Below are positions 1 through 6,531 of a stretch of 6,960 nt of DNA, in pieces. A program made the position numbers and the translations under genes. Source of the DNA: Bacillota bacterium (GTDB lineage Bacteria; Bacillota; Clostridia; Lachnospirales; Cellulosilyticaceae); the NCBI GenBank assembly GCA_023415525.1, contig JAEZKI010000284.1, positions 1-6,960 of the forward strand, in the 5' to 3' direction. Position 1 is the first letter of the stretch. Each line of letters starts with the position of its first letter. The notes under the pieces were generated by a model. The model saw only the letters and a list, made by a program, of their open reading frames with translations, had not been told where the DNA came from and made no database searches.

Positions 1-1
1 A

Positions 2-43
2 ATCAAAGCTTCTCAAGATTCATGGAAAGAGTCTAGACAGTAA
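2..43 (+). CDS. Probable 3' end of a sugar ABC transporter solute-binding protein gene (partial)
   Basis: Reading from base 2 gives IKASQDSWKESRQ followed by TAA at 41-43. This hydrophilic, helix-like tail with a Trp resembles the C-termini of extracellular sugar-binding proteins. The call rests mainly on context: in CUT1 sugar importers the binding-protein gene usually lies just upstream of the two permease genes that follow here. Only 13 codons are visible, and both other forward frames also stay open briefly (stops at 34-36 and 48-50), so the frame choice is tentative. If correct, the protein would be a lipoprotein that captures oligosaccharide outside the membrane and delivers it to the downstream permeases. 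Confidence 0.4.
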   Translation: MKASQDSWKESRQ

Positions 44-68
44 ATTCTAAATAGTGATAAAATTAAGA

Positions 69-95
69 AGTGCATAGGGCTTTGCTCTATGCACT
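69..95 (+). other. Stem-loop between the probable binding-protein gene and the first permease
   Basis: An inverted repeat pairs AGTGCATAGGGC with GCTCTATGCACT around a TTT loop. This is about 12 bp with one G-T wobble. Only a broken T-run (TCTATT) follows, so it is a weak candidate terminator. It lies about 25 bases before the permease start codon. In many binding-protein-dependent operons a hairpin at this place protects the upstream mRNA or partly terminates transcription, so that binding protein is made in excess over permease. That role is inferred here; the hairpin itself is read directly. Confidence 0.65.
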
Positions 96-120
96 CTATT
101 AAAATAAAGGTGGTGAAATT

Positions 121-987
121 ATGAAAAAAGGTTCGAAGTTATGGTTTTGGGTGTTTATTGGTCCGATATTATTTGCCTTTTTAGTAGTACAGGTTATCCC
201 AACGTTTATGGGAATATTCTATTCTTTTACTTCTTGGAATGGTATTACAGGTGGAATGAATATGGTGGGGCTAGACAACTACAAGTCCGTACTTTTAGAC
301 AAAGATTTTTATAAAGCCTTTTGGTTCACTGCCAGGTTTGCAATAACGGCTATTATTAGTATCAACCTCGTTGGCTTCTTATTAGCACTTCTTGTAACAT
401 CTGGAATCAAAGGCAGTAATGTATTACGTGGTGCATTTTTTATTCCAAACTTAATTGGTGGGTTAATATTAGGATTTATATGGCAATTTATCTTTACAAA
501 AGCCTTTGATGCCTTAGGGTCAAAACTAGGGATTGAATGGTTACAAGGATGGCTTTCTGATTCAACCACAGGCTTTTTGGGACTCATTATATTAATGACC
601 TGGCAGATGGCAGGTTATATGATGATTATTTACATATCTGGGCTTCAGAATATACCAGACAGCGTTATAGAAGCTGCAGCAATTGATGGTGCTAATAAAT
701 GGCAAGTGCTTAAAAGTATTACAATTCCACTTGTAGCGCCAGCTTTTACAGTGGGAATCTTCTTGACTTTATCCAATTCCTTTAAATTATATGATCAAAA
801 TCTTTCCTTAACAGGTGGTGGGCCTGGAGGCTCAACAGAAATGATCGCTATGAATATTTATAACACAGCCTTTAAATTCAATAAGCTTGGTTTAGCTCAA
901 GCTAAGGCCGTTATTTTCCTTATTGTTTTAGCTGTTGTGGCGTTAACACAAATGTATTTTAGTAAAAAGAAGGAGGTTGAAATGTAA
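121..987 (+). CDS. Sugar ABC transporter permease, MalF/MsmF-like (CUT1 family)
   Basis: Integral membrane subunit of a binding-protein-dependent sugar importer; with its partner it forms the channel and contacts the ATPase. The 288 residues begin with a short basic N-terminus and a hydrophobic helix (about 8-30). Further membrane segments lie near 70-92, 105-126, 152-172, 205-220 and 262-280. The cytoplasmic EAA loop that docks on the ATPase is clear at about 184-207 (EAAAIDGANKW, then IPLVAP). The TGGGPGGST motif typical of MalF-type subunits is at 231-239. The length fits the short Gram-positive six-helix form, not the 514-residue E. coli MalF. The start is supported by AAAGGTGGTG at 106-115. 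The stop overlaps the next start by one base. Substrate is not readable from sequence; malto-oligosaccharide is inferred from the nearby malQ. Confidence 0.93.
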   Translation: MKKGSKLWFWVFIGPILFAFLVVQVIPTFMGIFYSFTSWNGITGGMNMVGLDNYKSVLLDKDFYKAFWFTARFAITAIISINLVGFLLALLVTSGIKGSNVLRGAFFIPNLIGGLILGFIWQFIFTKAFDALGSKLGIEWLQGWLSDSTTGFLGLIILMTWQMAGYMMIIYISGLQNIPDSVIEAAAIDGANKWQVLKSITIPLVAPAFTVGIFLTLSNSFKLYDQNLSLTGGGPGGSTEMIAMNIYNTAFKFNKLGLAQAKAVIFLIVLAVVALTQMYFSKKKEVEM

Positions 988-1811
988 TGGTCCAAAAAAA
1001 ATCAAACAAAATATTATTAGTTATTATAGCCCTTTTTTCAGCCGTTATCTTTTTACTCCCTTTCTATATTGTGCTTATTAACTCTTTAAAGACACAAAAA
1101 GGTTTCTTATTAGATGTTTTAGGATTCCCAGGGCAGTATTTTACACTAGGAAATTATCCTGAAGCTTTCAAAAAGTTAAATTATATTGCAAGCTTTACCA
1201 ATTCACTTTATATCACTGTTATTTCAGTTCTCCTTTTATTAATTTTTGGGTCTATGGCAGCATGGATGCTAGTAAGGACAAAAACAAAGCTGAGTACATT
1301 TATCTTTATGATGTTTTCAACAGCTATGCTTATTCCTTTCCAATCTGTTATGCTTCCATTAGTACGCATTATGGGTCAATTAAATCTTTTAAATCCAGCA
1401 GGTATTATATTTATGTATTTAGGCTTTGGCGCACCACTTACCATTATGCTTTATCATGGGTTTATAAAGAGTGTACCCGTAGAGATAGAAGAAGCTGCGA
1501 TTATAGATGGTTGTGGAAAATTTGCAACCTTCTGGCGTGTTGTTTTGCCATTATTAAAACCTATTAGTGTGACTGTTTCTATCTTACAAGCTATGTGGAT
1601 TTGGAATGACTTCCTTTTACCACAGCTTACAATCAATCGAAAAGAGTGGCAAACTATTCCTCTTAAAATGTTTTATTTCTTTGGACAGTTTGCAAAAAGA
1701 TGGGATCTTGGTCTAGCAGGATTGGTTTTGGCTATGCTTCCTATCGTTATCTTTTACTTAGCTATGCAAAAATATATTATTAAGGGTGTTATGCAGGGTT
1801 CTATTAAGTAA
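987..1811 (+). CDS. Sugar ABC transporter permease, MalG/MsmG-like (CUT1 family)
   Basis: Second membrane subunit of the same importer. The protein has 274 residues, with an N-terminal helix at about 8-32 ending in the family's PFYIVLINSLK pattern. More hydrophobic segments lie near 72-96, 104-125, 135-157, 192-212 and 243-262. The EAA loop is at about 168-191 (EEAAIIDGCGKF, then LPLLKP). The C-terminus QKYIIKGVMQGSIK closely matches the MalG family pattern (Q-R/K-Y-I/F-I-K-G). Its ATG shares one base with the preceding stop (TAATG), and AGGAGG at 971-976 lies inside the upstream gene, so the two permeases are probably translationally coupled and made in equal amounts. No ATPase gene follows, so the pair probably uses an ATPase encoded elsewhere. 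Confidence 0.93.
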   Translation: MVQKKSNKILLVIIALFSAVIFLLPFYIVLINSLKTQKGFLLDVLGFPGQYFTLGNYPEAFKKLNYIASFTNSLYITVISVLLLLIFGSMAAWMLVRTKTKLSTFIFMMFSTAMLIPFQSVMLPLVRIMGQLNLLNPAGIIFMYLGFGAPLTIMLYHGFIKSVPVEIEEAAIIDGCGKFATFWRVVLPLLKPISVTVSILQAMWIWNDFLLPQLTINRKEWQTIPLKMFYFFGQFAKRWDLGLAGLVLAMLPIVIFYLAMQKYIIKGVMQGSIK

Positions 1812-1860
1812 ATAAGAGAAATGTATATAAATAGCATTAAAAATACAGAATTTTTAAAAA

Positions 1861-1890
1861 TAAAACACAATTAATTGACATTAAACACAA
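1861..1890 (+). repeat. Direct repeat around the -35 element of the regulator promoter
   Basis: TAAAACACAA (1861-1870) and TTAAACACAA (1881-1890) match at nine of ten positions and start exactly 20 bases apart, about two helical turns. They bracket the -35 element. A 10-bp perfect palindrome, CAATTAATTG, occupies 1868-1877. Such spacing would suit a protein binding one face of the DNA, but AT-rich spacers produce repeats by chance, and no known operator is recognised. Confidence 0.35.
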
Positions 1891-1903
1891 GGAAGAATAA
1901 AAT
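1875..1903 (+). promoter_or_regulatory. Predicted sigma-A promoter for the LacI-type regulator and malQ
   Basis: A perfect -35 element TTGACA (1875-1880) is followed after exactly 17 bases by TAAAAT (1898-1903), which matches the -10 consensus at five of six positions. Transcription would start near 1910, leaving a leader of about 40 bases before the regulator's ATG at 1951. No convincing terminator follows the permease genes, so this promoter may add to read-through from upstream. It would drive the regulator and, since only 18 bases separate them, malQ as well. Confidence 0.7.
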
Positions 1904-1938
1904 TAAAGTTGGTGACATTATTTTAGCACAGTTGTATG

Positions 1939-1945
1939 AGGAGGG
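1939..1945 (+). promoter_or_regulatory. Ribosome binding site fixing the regulator start at 1951
   Basis: AGGAGGG lies five bases before the ATG at 1951. An in-frame ATG at 1936 overlaps the ribosome binding site region and has no Shine-Dalgarno sequence of its own. Starting at 1951 also gives the classic LacI-family N-terminus MTITDIARLSGV without extra residues. Confidence 0.85.
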
Positions 1946-1950
1946 AACAT

Positions 1951-2955
1951 ATGACTATTACAGATATAGCTAGACTTTCTGGCGTTGGAGTGAGTACTGT
2001 TTCAAGGGTACTTAACAACCATCCAGATGTGAAGGCTGAAACACGAGAAAAAGTTTTAAATATAATAAAAGAATATAGTTATGTTCCAAACAATAGTGCC
2101 AGAATATTAAAACAGACTAACACTAAAAATGTGGGTGTTCTTGTAAAGGGTGTATTTAACCCCTTCTTCTCTGCTATGTTAAAGGATATCAGTACGCGAG
2201 TAGAAGCTGCAGGATATACCATGATTTTACATCACCATAATCATAGCAATGATTTAGATACATTGATTGGATTTATTAAAGAGAAGAAACTTCAAGGGGT
2301 TATTTGTTTAGGGGGAAACTTCTTAGATATTAAAGAAGAAAGCTTAGAAAATATAGAGGCAGCTGTTGTTTTACTTTCTGTAAGTATTCAGGATCAGAAA
2401 AATTATAGTACTTTTTCAACGATAAGTATTGCCAATGATGAAGCAGCTTATGAGGCAACCAGTTATCTCATTCGCAATGGACATCGCCATATTATGCTTT
2501 TATTAGGTGAGAAGTATGATTTTGGAATTGGACAGTTACGTTATAAAGGTTATAAGAAAGCACTGTGGGATAATAATATCCCATTAAAGGATGAAAATGT
2601 CCTATATGGAGAATATGATGTGGAAACAGCCTATAATATGACAAAGGGTTTCTTAAGTCAGCATAAAGAGATAACAGCGTTATTTGCTATATCCGATATG
2701 ATGGCTATGGGAGCAGCTAAGGCTGTTGCTGACTTGGGCCTACGTATAGGAACAGATATTTCCATTATGGGTTTTGATGGAATGGATGTGGCAAAGTACT
2801 ATGAACCAACTATTACAACCATAAAACAACCTAAGGATGAGATGTCTCGAATAAGTGTAGAGCTTCTTTTAGGGCTTATGAATGGGGAGGCAAAGAACCA
2901 GCAGGTTGTACTGGATGTGGAGTTAGTGGAAGGGAATAGTACAAAAGCAATATAA
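1951..2955 (+). CDS. LacI-family transcriptional regulator, probably of the adjacent sugar/maltodextrin genes
   Basis: DNA-binding regulator of 334 residues, the normal family length. The N-terminal helix-turn-helix (about 2-25) reads MTITDIARLSGVGVSTVSRVLN, split as TITDIARLSGV and GVSTVSRVLN. The hinge motif YVPNNSARILK (44-54) carries the ARxL leucine that in LacI-type proteins inserts at a central CpG of the operator. From about residue 60 a periplasmic-binding-protein-like effector domain follows, with typical segments VGVLVKGVFNPFFSAM, GHRHIMLLLG, ALFAISDMMAMGAAKA and ISIMGFDGMDVAKY. The end LVEGNSTK corresponds to the usual LVxRxST pattern with Gly in place of Arg. Its position between transport genes and malQ suggests it represses, or locally controls, this cluster in response to a malto-oligosaccharide or related sugar. 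The effector is inferred. Confidence 0.93.
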   Translation: MTITDIARLSGVGVSTVSRVLNNHPDVKAETREKVLNIIKEYSYVPNNSARILKQTNTKNVGVLVKGVFNPFFSAMLKDISTRVEAAGYTMILHHHNHSNDLDTLIGFIKEKKLQGVICLGGNFLDIKEESLENIEAAVVLLSVSIQDQKNYSTFSTISIANDEAAYEATSYLIRNGHRHIMLLLGEKYDFGIGQLRYKGYKKALWDNNIPLKDENVLYGEYDVETAYNMTKGFLSQHKEITALFAISDMMAMGAAKAVADLGLRIGTDISIMGFDGMDVAKYYEPTITTIKQPKDEMSRISVELLLGLMNGEAKNQQVVLDVELVEGNSTKAI

Positions 2956-2960
2956 TGCAA

Positions 2961-2967
2961 AGAGGTG
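2961..2967 (+). promoter_or_regulatory. Ribosome binding site deciding the malQ start at 2974
   Basis: AGAGGTG stands six bases before ATG at 2974. A possible GTG start at 2965 overlaps this site and would add only three residues (MRK) that are not expected in the family. The ATG gives MDRASGVLMHISSLP, which aligns with the usual MalQ N-terminus. Only 18 bases separate the regulator stop from this start, suggesting cotranscription. Confidence 0.8.
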
Positions 2968-2973
2968 CGCAAA

Positions 2974-4512
2974 ATGGATAGAGCGAGTGGGGTATTAATG
3001 CATATTTCCTCTCTACCTGAAGACTATGGGATAGGAACCTTTGGCACAGAAGCTTATCGTTTTGCCGATTTTTTGAGTGAAACAGGTCAAACTTATTGGC
3101 AGATACTTCCCTTAGGACATACAGGATATGGAGATTCCCCTTATCAAGCTTTTTCAGCCTATGCAGGAAATCCTTATTTTATAGACTTTAAATTGCTAGT
3201 GCAAGACGGGTTACTAGAGATGGAAGATTTTCAGAACATAGATTTTGGGGAGAATGAAGAAGAAGTCGATTATATAAAGTTAACTGAAGAAAAATTTAAG
3301 ATTTTACGTAAGGCATATGCCTGTGGAAAAGAGCACTTAAGAAAAGAAATAGAACTTTTTAAAGAAGAAAATAAAGCTTGGGTAGAAGATTATGCGCTTT
3401 ATATGGGCATAAAGACGAAGATGCATTTAATCAGTTGGCAAGAATGGGACTTAGACATTAAGCTAAGGAAACCTCAAGCATTAAAACATTATAGAGAATC
3501 ATTAAAAGAAGAAGTGGACTACTGGATTTTTATTCAATATGTGTTTTTTAAACAATGGTTTGCACTTAAAACTTATGTGAATAATTTAGGGATAAAAATT
3601 ATAGGGGATATTCCCATCTATGTGTCTGCAGATAGTAGTGATACATGGGCAAATGGCGAGAATTTTAGATTAGATAAAGATAAAAAACCTACTGTAGTAG
3701 CGGGATGTCCACCAGATGCTTTTTCTGCAACAGGGCAACTATGGGGAAATCCTATTTATGACTGGGAATACTTAGAAAAAACTGGCTATAAGTGGTGGAT
3801 TAATCGTATAGAGGCAAGCCTAAAAATATATGATGTTCTTCGCATTGATCATTTTAGAGGCTTTGAAGCTTATTGGGAGATTCCTTTTGGTGAAGAAACA
3901 GCTGAAAAGGGTAAATGGGTGAAAGGGCCTGGATTAAAGCTTTTTGAAGCGATTCAAAAGGAACTGGGCGACCTTAACATTATAGCGGAAGATTTAGGAT
4001 ACCTAACCAAAGAAGTGATTGATTTTAGAAATAATACAGGGTATCCAGGGATGAAGGTCTTACAATTTGCCTTTGATACACGTGAAGAAAGTGATTACTT
4101 ACCTCATAATTATGGTAAAAATTGCATTGTCTATACAGGCACTCATGACAACGACACAATTATAGGTTTTATTGAAACAACAGGAATGAAAAAAGATGTT
4201 CAGTATGCCAAGAACTATTTACACTTATCTAAAAAAGAAGGCTATAATTGGGGTTTCATACGAGGAGCTTGGGGGAGTCCAGCGGCTGTAGCTATAGCAC
4301 CTATGCAAGATTTATTAGGATTAGGTAATGAAGCGCGGATGAATCTACCTTCTACTTTAGGTGGAAACTGGAAATGGCGTATGAAAAAAGATGCTTTAAC
4401 ACCCCTTTTAATTCGAAAGCTTTCCAAGGTAACCAATATATATAAACGGGAGAGGCCTAAGAAGAAAAAAGCAGTAGGGGCTGAAGTAGGTAATAAAGTA
4501 ACAACAAAATAG
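2974..4512 (+). CDS. malQ: 4-alpha-glucanotransferase (amylomaltase, GH77)
   Basis: Cytoplasmic enzyme that transfers alpha-1,4-glucan segments between maltodextrins, releasing glucose and building longer chains for phosphorylase. The 512 residues match the usual bacterial length. The N-terminal SGVLMHISSLP and YWQILPLGHTGYGDSPYQ segments are family hallmarks. Catalytic residues are all present: the nucleophile Asp292 in RIDHFRGF, the acid/base Glu339 in AEDLG, and Asp392 in GTHDNDT. The loop GCPPDAFSATGQLWGNP (about 245-261) lines the acceptor site. NLPSTLGGNWKWR near 457-469 is the conserved C-terminal barrel segment. The protein then runs about 20 residues past the usual end in a Lys-rich tail (RERPKKKKAVGAE), which is unusual and may be lineage-specific. 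Expression probably comes from the promoter ahead of the regulator gene, and a strong hairpin follows the stop. Confidence 0.97.
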   Translation: MDRASGVLMHISSLPEDYGIGTFGTEAYRFADFLSETGQTYWQILPLGHTGYGDSPYQAFSAYAGNPYFIDFKLLVQDGLLEMEDFQNIDFGENEEEVDYIKLTEEKFKILRKAYACGKEHLRKEIELFKEENKAWVEDYALYMGIKTKMHLISWQEWDLDIKLRKPQALKHYRESLKEEVDYWIFIQYVFFKQWFALKTYVNNLGIKIIGDIPIYVSADSSDTWANGENFRLDKDKKPTVVAGCPPDAFSATGQLWGNPIYDWEYLEKTGYKWWINRIEASLKIYDVLRIDHFRGFEAYWEIPFGEETAEKGKWVKGPGLKLFEAIQKELGDLNIIAEDLGYLTKEVIDFRNNTGYPGMKVLQFAFDTREESDYLPHNYGKNCIVYTGTHDNDTIIGFIETTGMKKDVQYAKNYLHLSKKEGYNWGFIRGAWGSPAAVAIAPMQDLLGLGNEARMNLPSTLGGNWKWRMKKDALTPLLIRKLSKVTNIYKRERPKKKKAVGAEVGNKVTTK

Positions 4513-4530
4513 AATATAACAACCTTTAAG

Positions 4531-4602
4531 TACAGGGAGTATTGGCTATTTTAATGTTTGGATGCAAACGTTGGAATAACCAATGGTCCCTGTATATTTT
4601 TT
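4531..4602 (+). terminator. Long intrinsic terminator after malQ
   Basis: Arms at 4531-4560 and 4565-4594 pair over 30 positions around the loop GATG (4561-4564). I count two mismatches (G-G and C-A) and four G-T wobbles, the rest Watson-Crick. The outer 8 bp (TACAGGGA with TCCCTGTA) and apical 8 positions (AATGTTTG with CAAACGTT, one wobble) are strong. The 3' arm runs into TATTTTTT (4595-4602). It starts 18 bases after the malQ stop, and only its + strand exit has a T-run. It separates the sugar genes from the germination operon. Confidence 0.85.
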
Positions 4603-4630
4603 GCCAAAATACAAATAATGGGTATATAAG
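4601..4630 (+). promoter_or_regulatory. Possible promoter for the spore-germination operon
   Basis: The only promoter-like pattern between the terminator and the small membrane protein gene is TTGCCA (4601-4606), followed after 16 bases by TATATA (4623-4628) or after 18 by TATAAG (4625-4630). This fits sigma-A loosely. Germination receptor operons are usually transcribed in the forespore by sigma-G, and I do not see a clear sigma-G pair here, so the assignment and sigma factor are uncertain. Confidence 0.3.
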
Positions 4631-4654
4631 CAAAGCTTTAAGGAGTGATACAAA

Positions 4655-4855
4655 ATGCTCATAGAGATACTAAAAGATATTTTTTCTATCTATATTGTTA
4701 TTGTCATGTTTGCTTTAGGTCTTTATTTTATTTTGGTGCAGAGTAAAAATTTAATACAAGTAAATCATCTTATAAGGGAAGGAAAATTTTTAAGATGGGC
4801 AGGGTGGTTTTATATTCTAATGGCAGCAATAGGCTTTGTTATTCTGTGGATTTAA
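4655..4855 (+). CDS. Small two-helix membrane protein at the head of the germination operon
   Basis: The protein has 66 residues and two predicted membrane helices (about 10-29 and 47-66) joined by a short polar loop containing QSKNLIQVNHLIREGKF. It ends directly after the second helix. There is no signal peptide, cysteine or enzymatic motif. AAGGAGTG at 4640-4647 is well placed for the ATG, and the stop lies 17 bases before the GerA-family gene, so it appears to be the first gene of that operon. It resembles the small clostridial membrane proteins annotated as the CLC_0170 family; that match is from memory and unverified. Bacillus germinant receptors can have D subunits, also short two-helix proteins that modulate receptor function. 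A similar role here is an inference from size, topology and position. Confidence 0.82.
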   Translation: MLIEILKDIFSIYIVIVMFALGLYFILVQSKNLIQVNHLIREGKFLRWAGWFYILMAAIGFVILWI

Positions 4856-4872
4856 GATAATGGAGGAGAGAC

Positions 4873-6531
4873 ATGACAAAAGAGACGAAGAAGCAGAAAA
4901 TAAGTGATGAAGACAATTTTCATGATAAGAATAATAAGATTACCTTAGAAATATCCTGGGATATGGAGGAAAACATCCAAAACATAGAAGAGCTTTTTAA
5001 GAACTGTATGGATGTCGTAAAAAGGGAAGTAAACATTGGGAAGGACTTTCCCTTTAAAATTTATGGCGTTTATATTGATGGGATGATTAATAGGGATATC
5101 CTGGAAGACTTCTTTTTAGGACGTATTATCGATTATAAGAATCTACAAAGTAGTACAGAAAAGAAAGATGAGACACCTACAGAGTGGATCATGCAGCACT
5201 TTTCAGCTACCTTTGATATTAAAGAAACCACTTCTTTTGATGCCATGGTCAATGCTGTCCTATCAGGAGATAGTGCTATATTTGTAGGAGGAAGTACCAA
5301 AGGACTTATTTTGGCTAACCGTGGTTGGCCAGCCAGAAGCATTAGTGAACCATCCAATGAAAATGTAGTCAGAGGGCCAAGAGATGCCTTTTCAGAGACC
5401 ATTCGTTTTAATACAGTTTTGATTAGAAGACGTATTCGAGATACTAAGCTGAAGATCAAGATGATGAGCTATGGGATGCGTAGTCGTACAGATATTGCCA
5501 TTGTGTATATGGAGGATATTGTAAAACCAGAGCTTTTAGAGGAGCTTATGAGGCGGCTCAACAAATATGAGATGGATGCCATTTTTGATAGTGGCTATAT
5601 TGAGCAGCTTATTGAAGATAGCTGGAAAAGTCCTTTCCCTCAGACACAGGCAACAGAACGGCCAGATAAAGTGGCATCTAGCTTACTTGAGGGAAAGATT
5701 GCTATTGTGGTAGATAATTCCCCCTTTGTACTCATTGTACCTACTACCCTCAATGCTTTTTATCAAGCTTCAGAGGATTATTATCAACGTTGGCAGATTA
5801 TGAGCTTTACACGTATCCTTCGTTATGTGGTCTCCTTTTTAGCCTTTGCTATGCCAGGACTTTATATTGCCCTTCTTAACTTTCAACCAGAAATGCTACC
5901 CACCCCTTTTGCTATTTCTATAGCAGCCTCAAGAGAGGGGATTACCTTTTCAACGGTAGTAGAGATTTTGATTATGGAGCTGACTTTTGAGCTCTTTAGG
6001 GAGGCAGGTATTCGGATACCAGGGGCCATAGGCCATGTCATTGGCCTAGTAGGAGGCATTGTTATTGGACAAGCAGCAGTAGATGCCAATATTATAAGTC
6101 CTATGATTATCATTATTATTTCTTTTACAGCTATTTGTACCTTTGCTATCCCAGATTATAGCTTGACATCAGCCTTCAGGTTGATTCGTTATCTCTTTAT
6201 TGCCCTATCTGCCTTTTTAGGCTTGTATGGCTTTTTGTTAGCTCTTCTTATTACTCTTGTGCATCTTTCTTCTTTGGAAAGCTTCAAGGTACCTTATTTG
6301 GCACCTTATAATACCATGGATCAAAATGATTTTAGTGATTTAAAAGATACCTTTGTGCGTTTTCCAACCTTTATGCAAACTAAGAGGCCTATTTTTGCTA
6401 GGAGTAATCAAAGGATAAGATTGAGATTAAAAAGTGATCGGCAGCAACAAGATGTGGCACCTGGCTCCAATAGTGCTATAACCAATAATGGTCCTACTAA
6501 TCGCAAAGATGATTCAGAAAGAGGTGAGTAG
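4873..6531 (+). CDS. gerA: Spore germination receptor A subunit, GerA family (GerAA/GerKA-like)
   Basis: Subunit of an inner-spore-membrane germinant receptor that, with B and C subunits, senses nutrients and triggers germination. The 552 residues start after GGAGGAG (4862-4868). A hydrophilic N-terminal domain spans about 1-315 and carries family signatures: SGDSAIFVGG (131-140), EPSNENVVRGPRDAFSETIR (159-178), NTVLIRRRIR (180-189), RPDKVASSLLEGKIAIVVD (263-281) and NSPFVLIVPT (282-291). A membrane domain follows (about 312-465) with PGLYIALLNF, AASREGI, FELFREAGIRIP and FAIPDYSLTSAFR. The last 85 or so residues are hydrophilic, ending in a Gln/Asn/Ser-rich tail. The gene is intact. The paralogue (GerA, GerK and so on) and germinant cannot be assigned. 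The stop codon directly abuts the next start. Confidence 0.96.
   Translation: MTKETKKQKISDEDNFHDKNNKITLEISWDMEENIQNIEELFKNCMDVVKREVNIGKDFPFKIYGVYIDGMINRDILEDFFLGRIIDYKNLQSSTEKKDETPTEWIMQHFSATFDIKETTSFDAMVNAVLSGDSAIFVGGSTKGLILANRGWPARSISEPSNENVVRGPRDAFSETIRFNTVLIRRRIRDTKLKIKMMSYGMRSRTDIAIVYMEDIVKPELLEELMRRLNKYEMDAIFDSGYIEQLIEDSWKSPFPQTQATERPDKVASSLLEGKIAIVVDNSPFVLIVPTTLNAFYQASEDYYQRWQIMSFTRILRYVVSFLAFAMPGLYIALLNFQPEMLPTPFAISIAASREGITFSTVVEILIMELTFELFREAGIRIPGAIGHVIGLVGGIVIGQAAVDANIISPMIIIIISFTAICTFAIPDYSLTSAFRLIRYLFIALSAFLGLYGFLLALLITLVHLSSLESFKVPYLAPYNTMDQNDFSDLKDTFVRFPTFMQTKRPIFARSNQRIRLRLKSDRQQQDVAPGSNSAITNNGPTNRKDDSERGE

Noticed and set aside
1262..1567. Plus-strand open frame of 101 residues overlapping the second permease in another frame
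   Set aside because: The permease frame carries recognisable family motifs through this stretch; the overlapping product is compositionally odd (Tyr- and Ser-rich) and resembles no known protein.
1837..1857. Inverted repeat TTAAAAAT...ATTTTTAA after the second permease gene as a terminator
   Set aside because: The stem consists only of A-T pairs, is short and is followed by As instead of Ts, so it is unlikely to terminate transcription; AT-rich spacers give such pairs by chance.
1936..1950. Upstream in-frame ATG as the start of the regulator
   Set aside because: The ribosome binding site AGGAGGG lies between this ATG and the one at 1951, and the family N-terminus begins at 1951.
2955..2981. 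Tiny reading frame from an ATG overlapping the regulator stop (MQRGAQNG)
   Set aside because: Only eight codons, no ribosome binding site of its own and overlapping the malQ start; most likely accidental.
5133..5459. Minus-strand open frame of 108 residues inside the germination receptor gene
   Set aside because: It lies wholly inside a clearly conserved gene on the other strand, has no family features and no suitable ribosome binding site; it is an antisense shadow, as are the shorter minus-strand frames elsewhere in the window.
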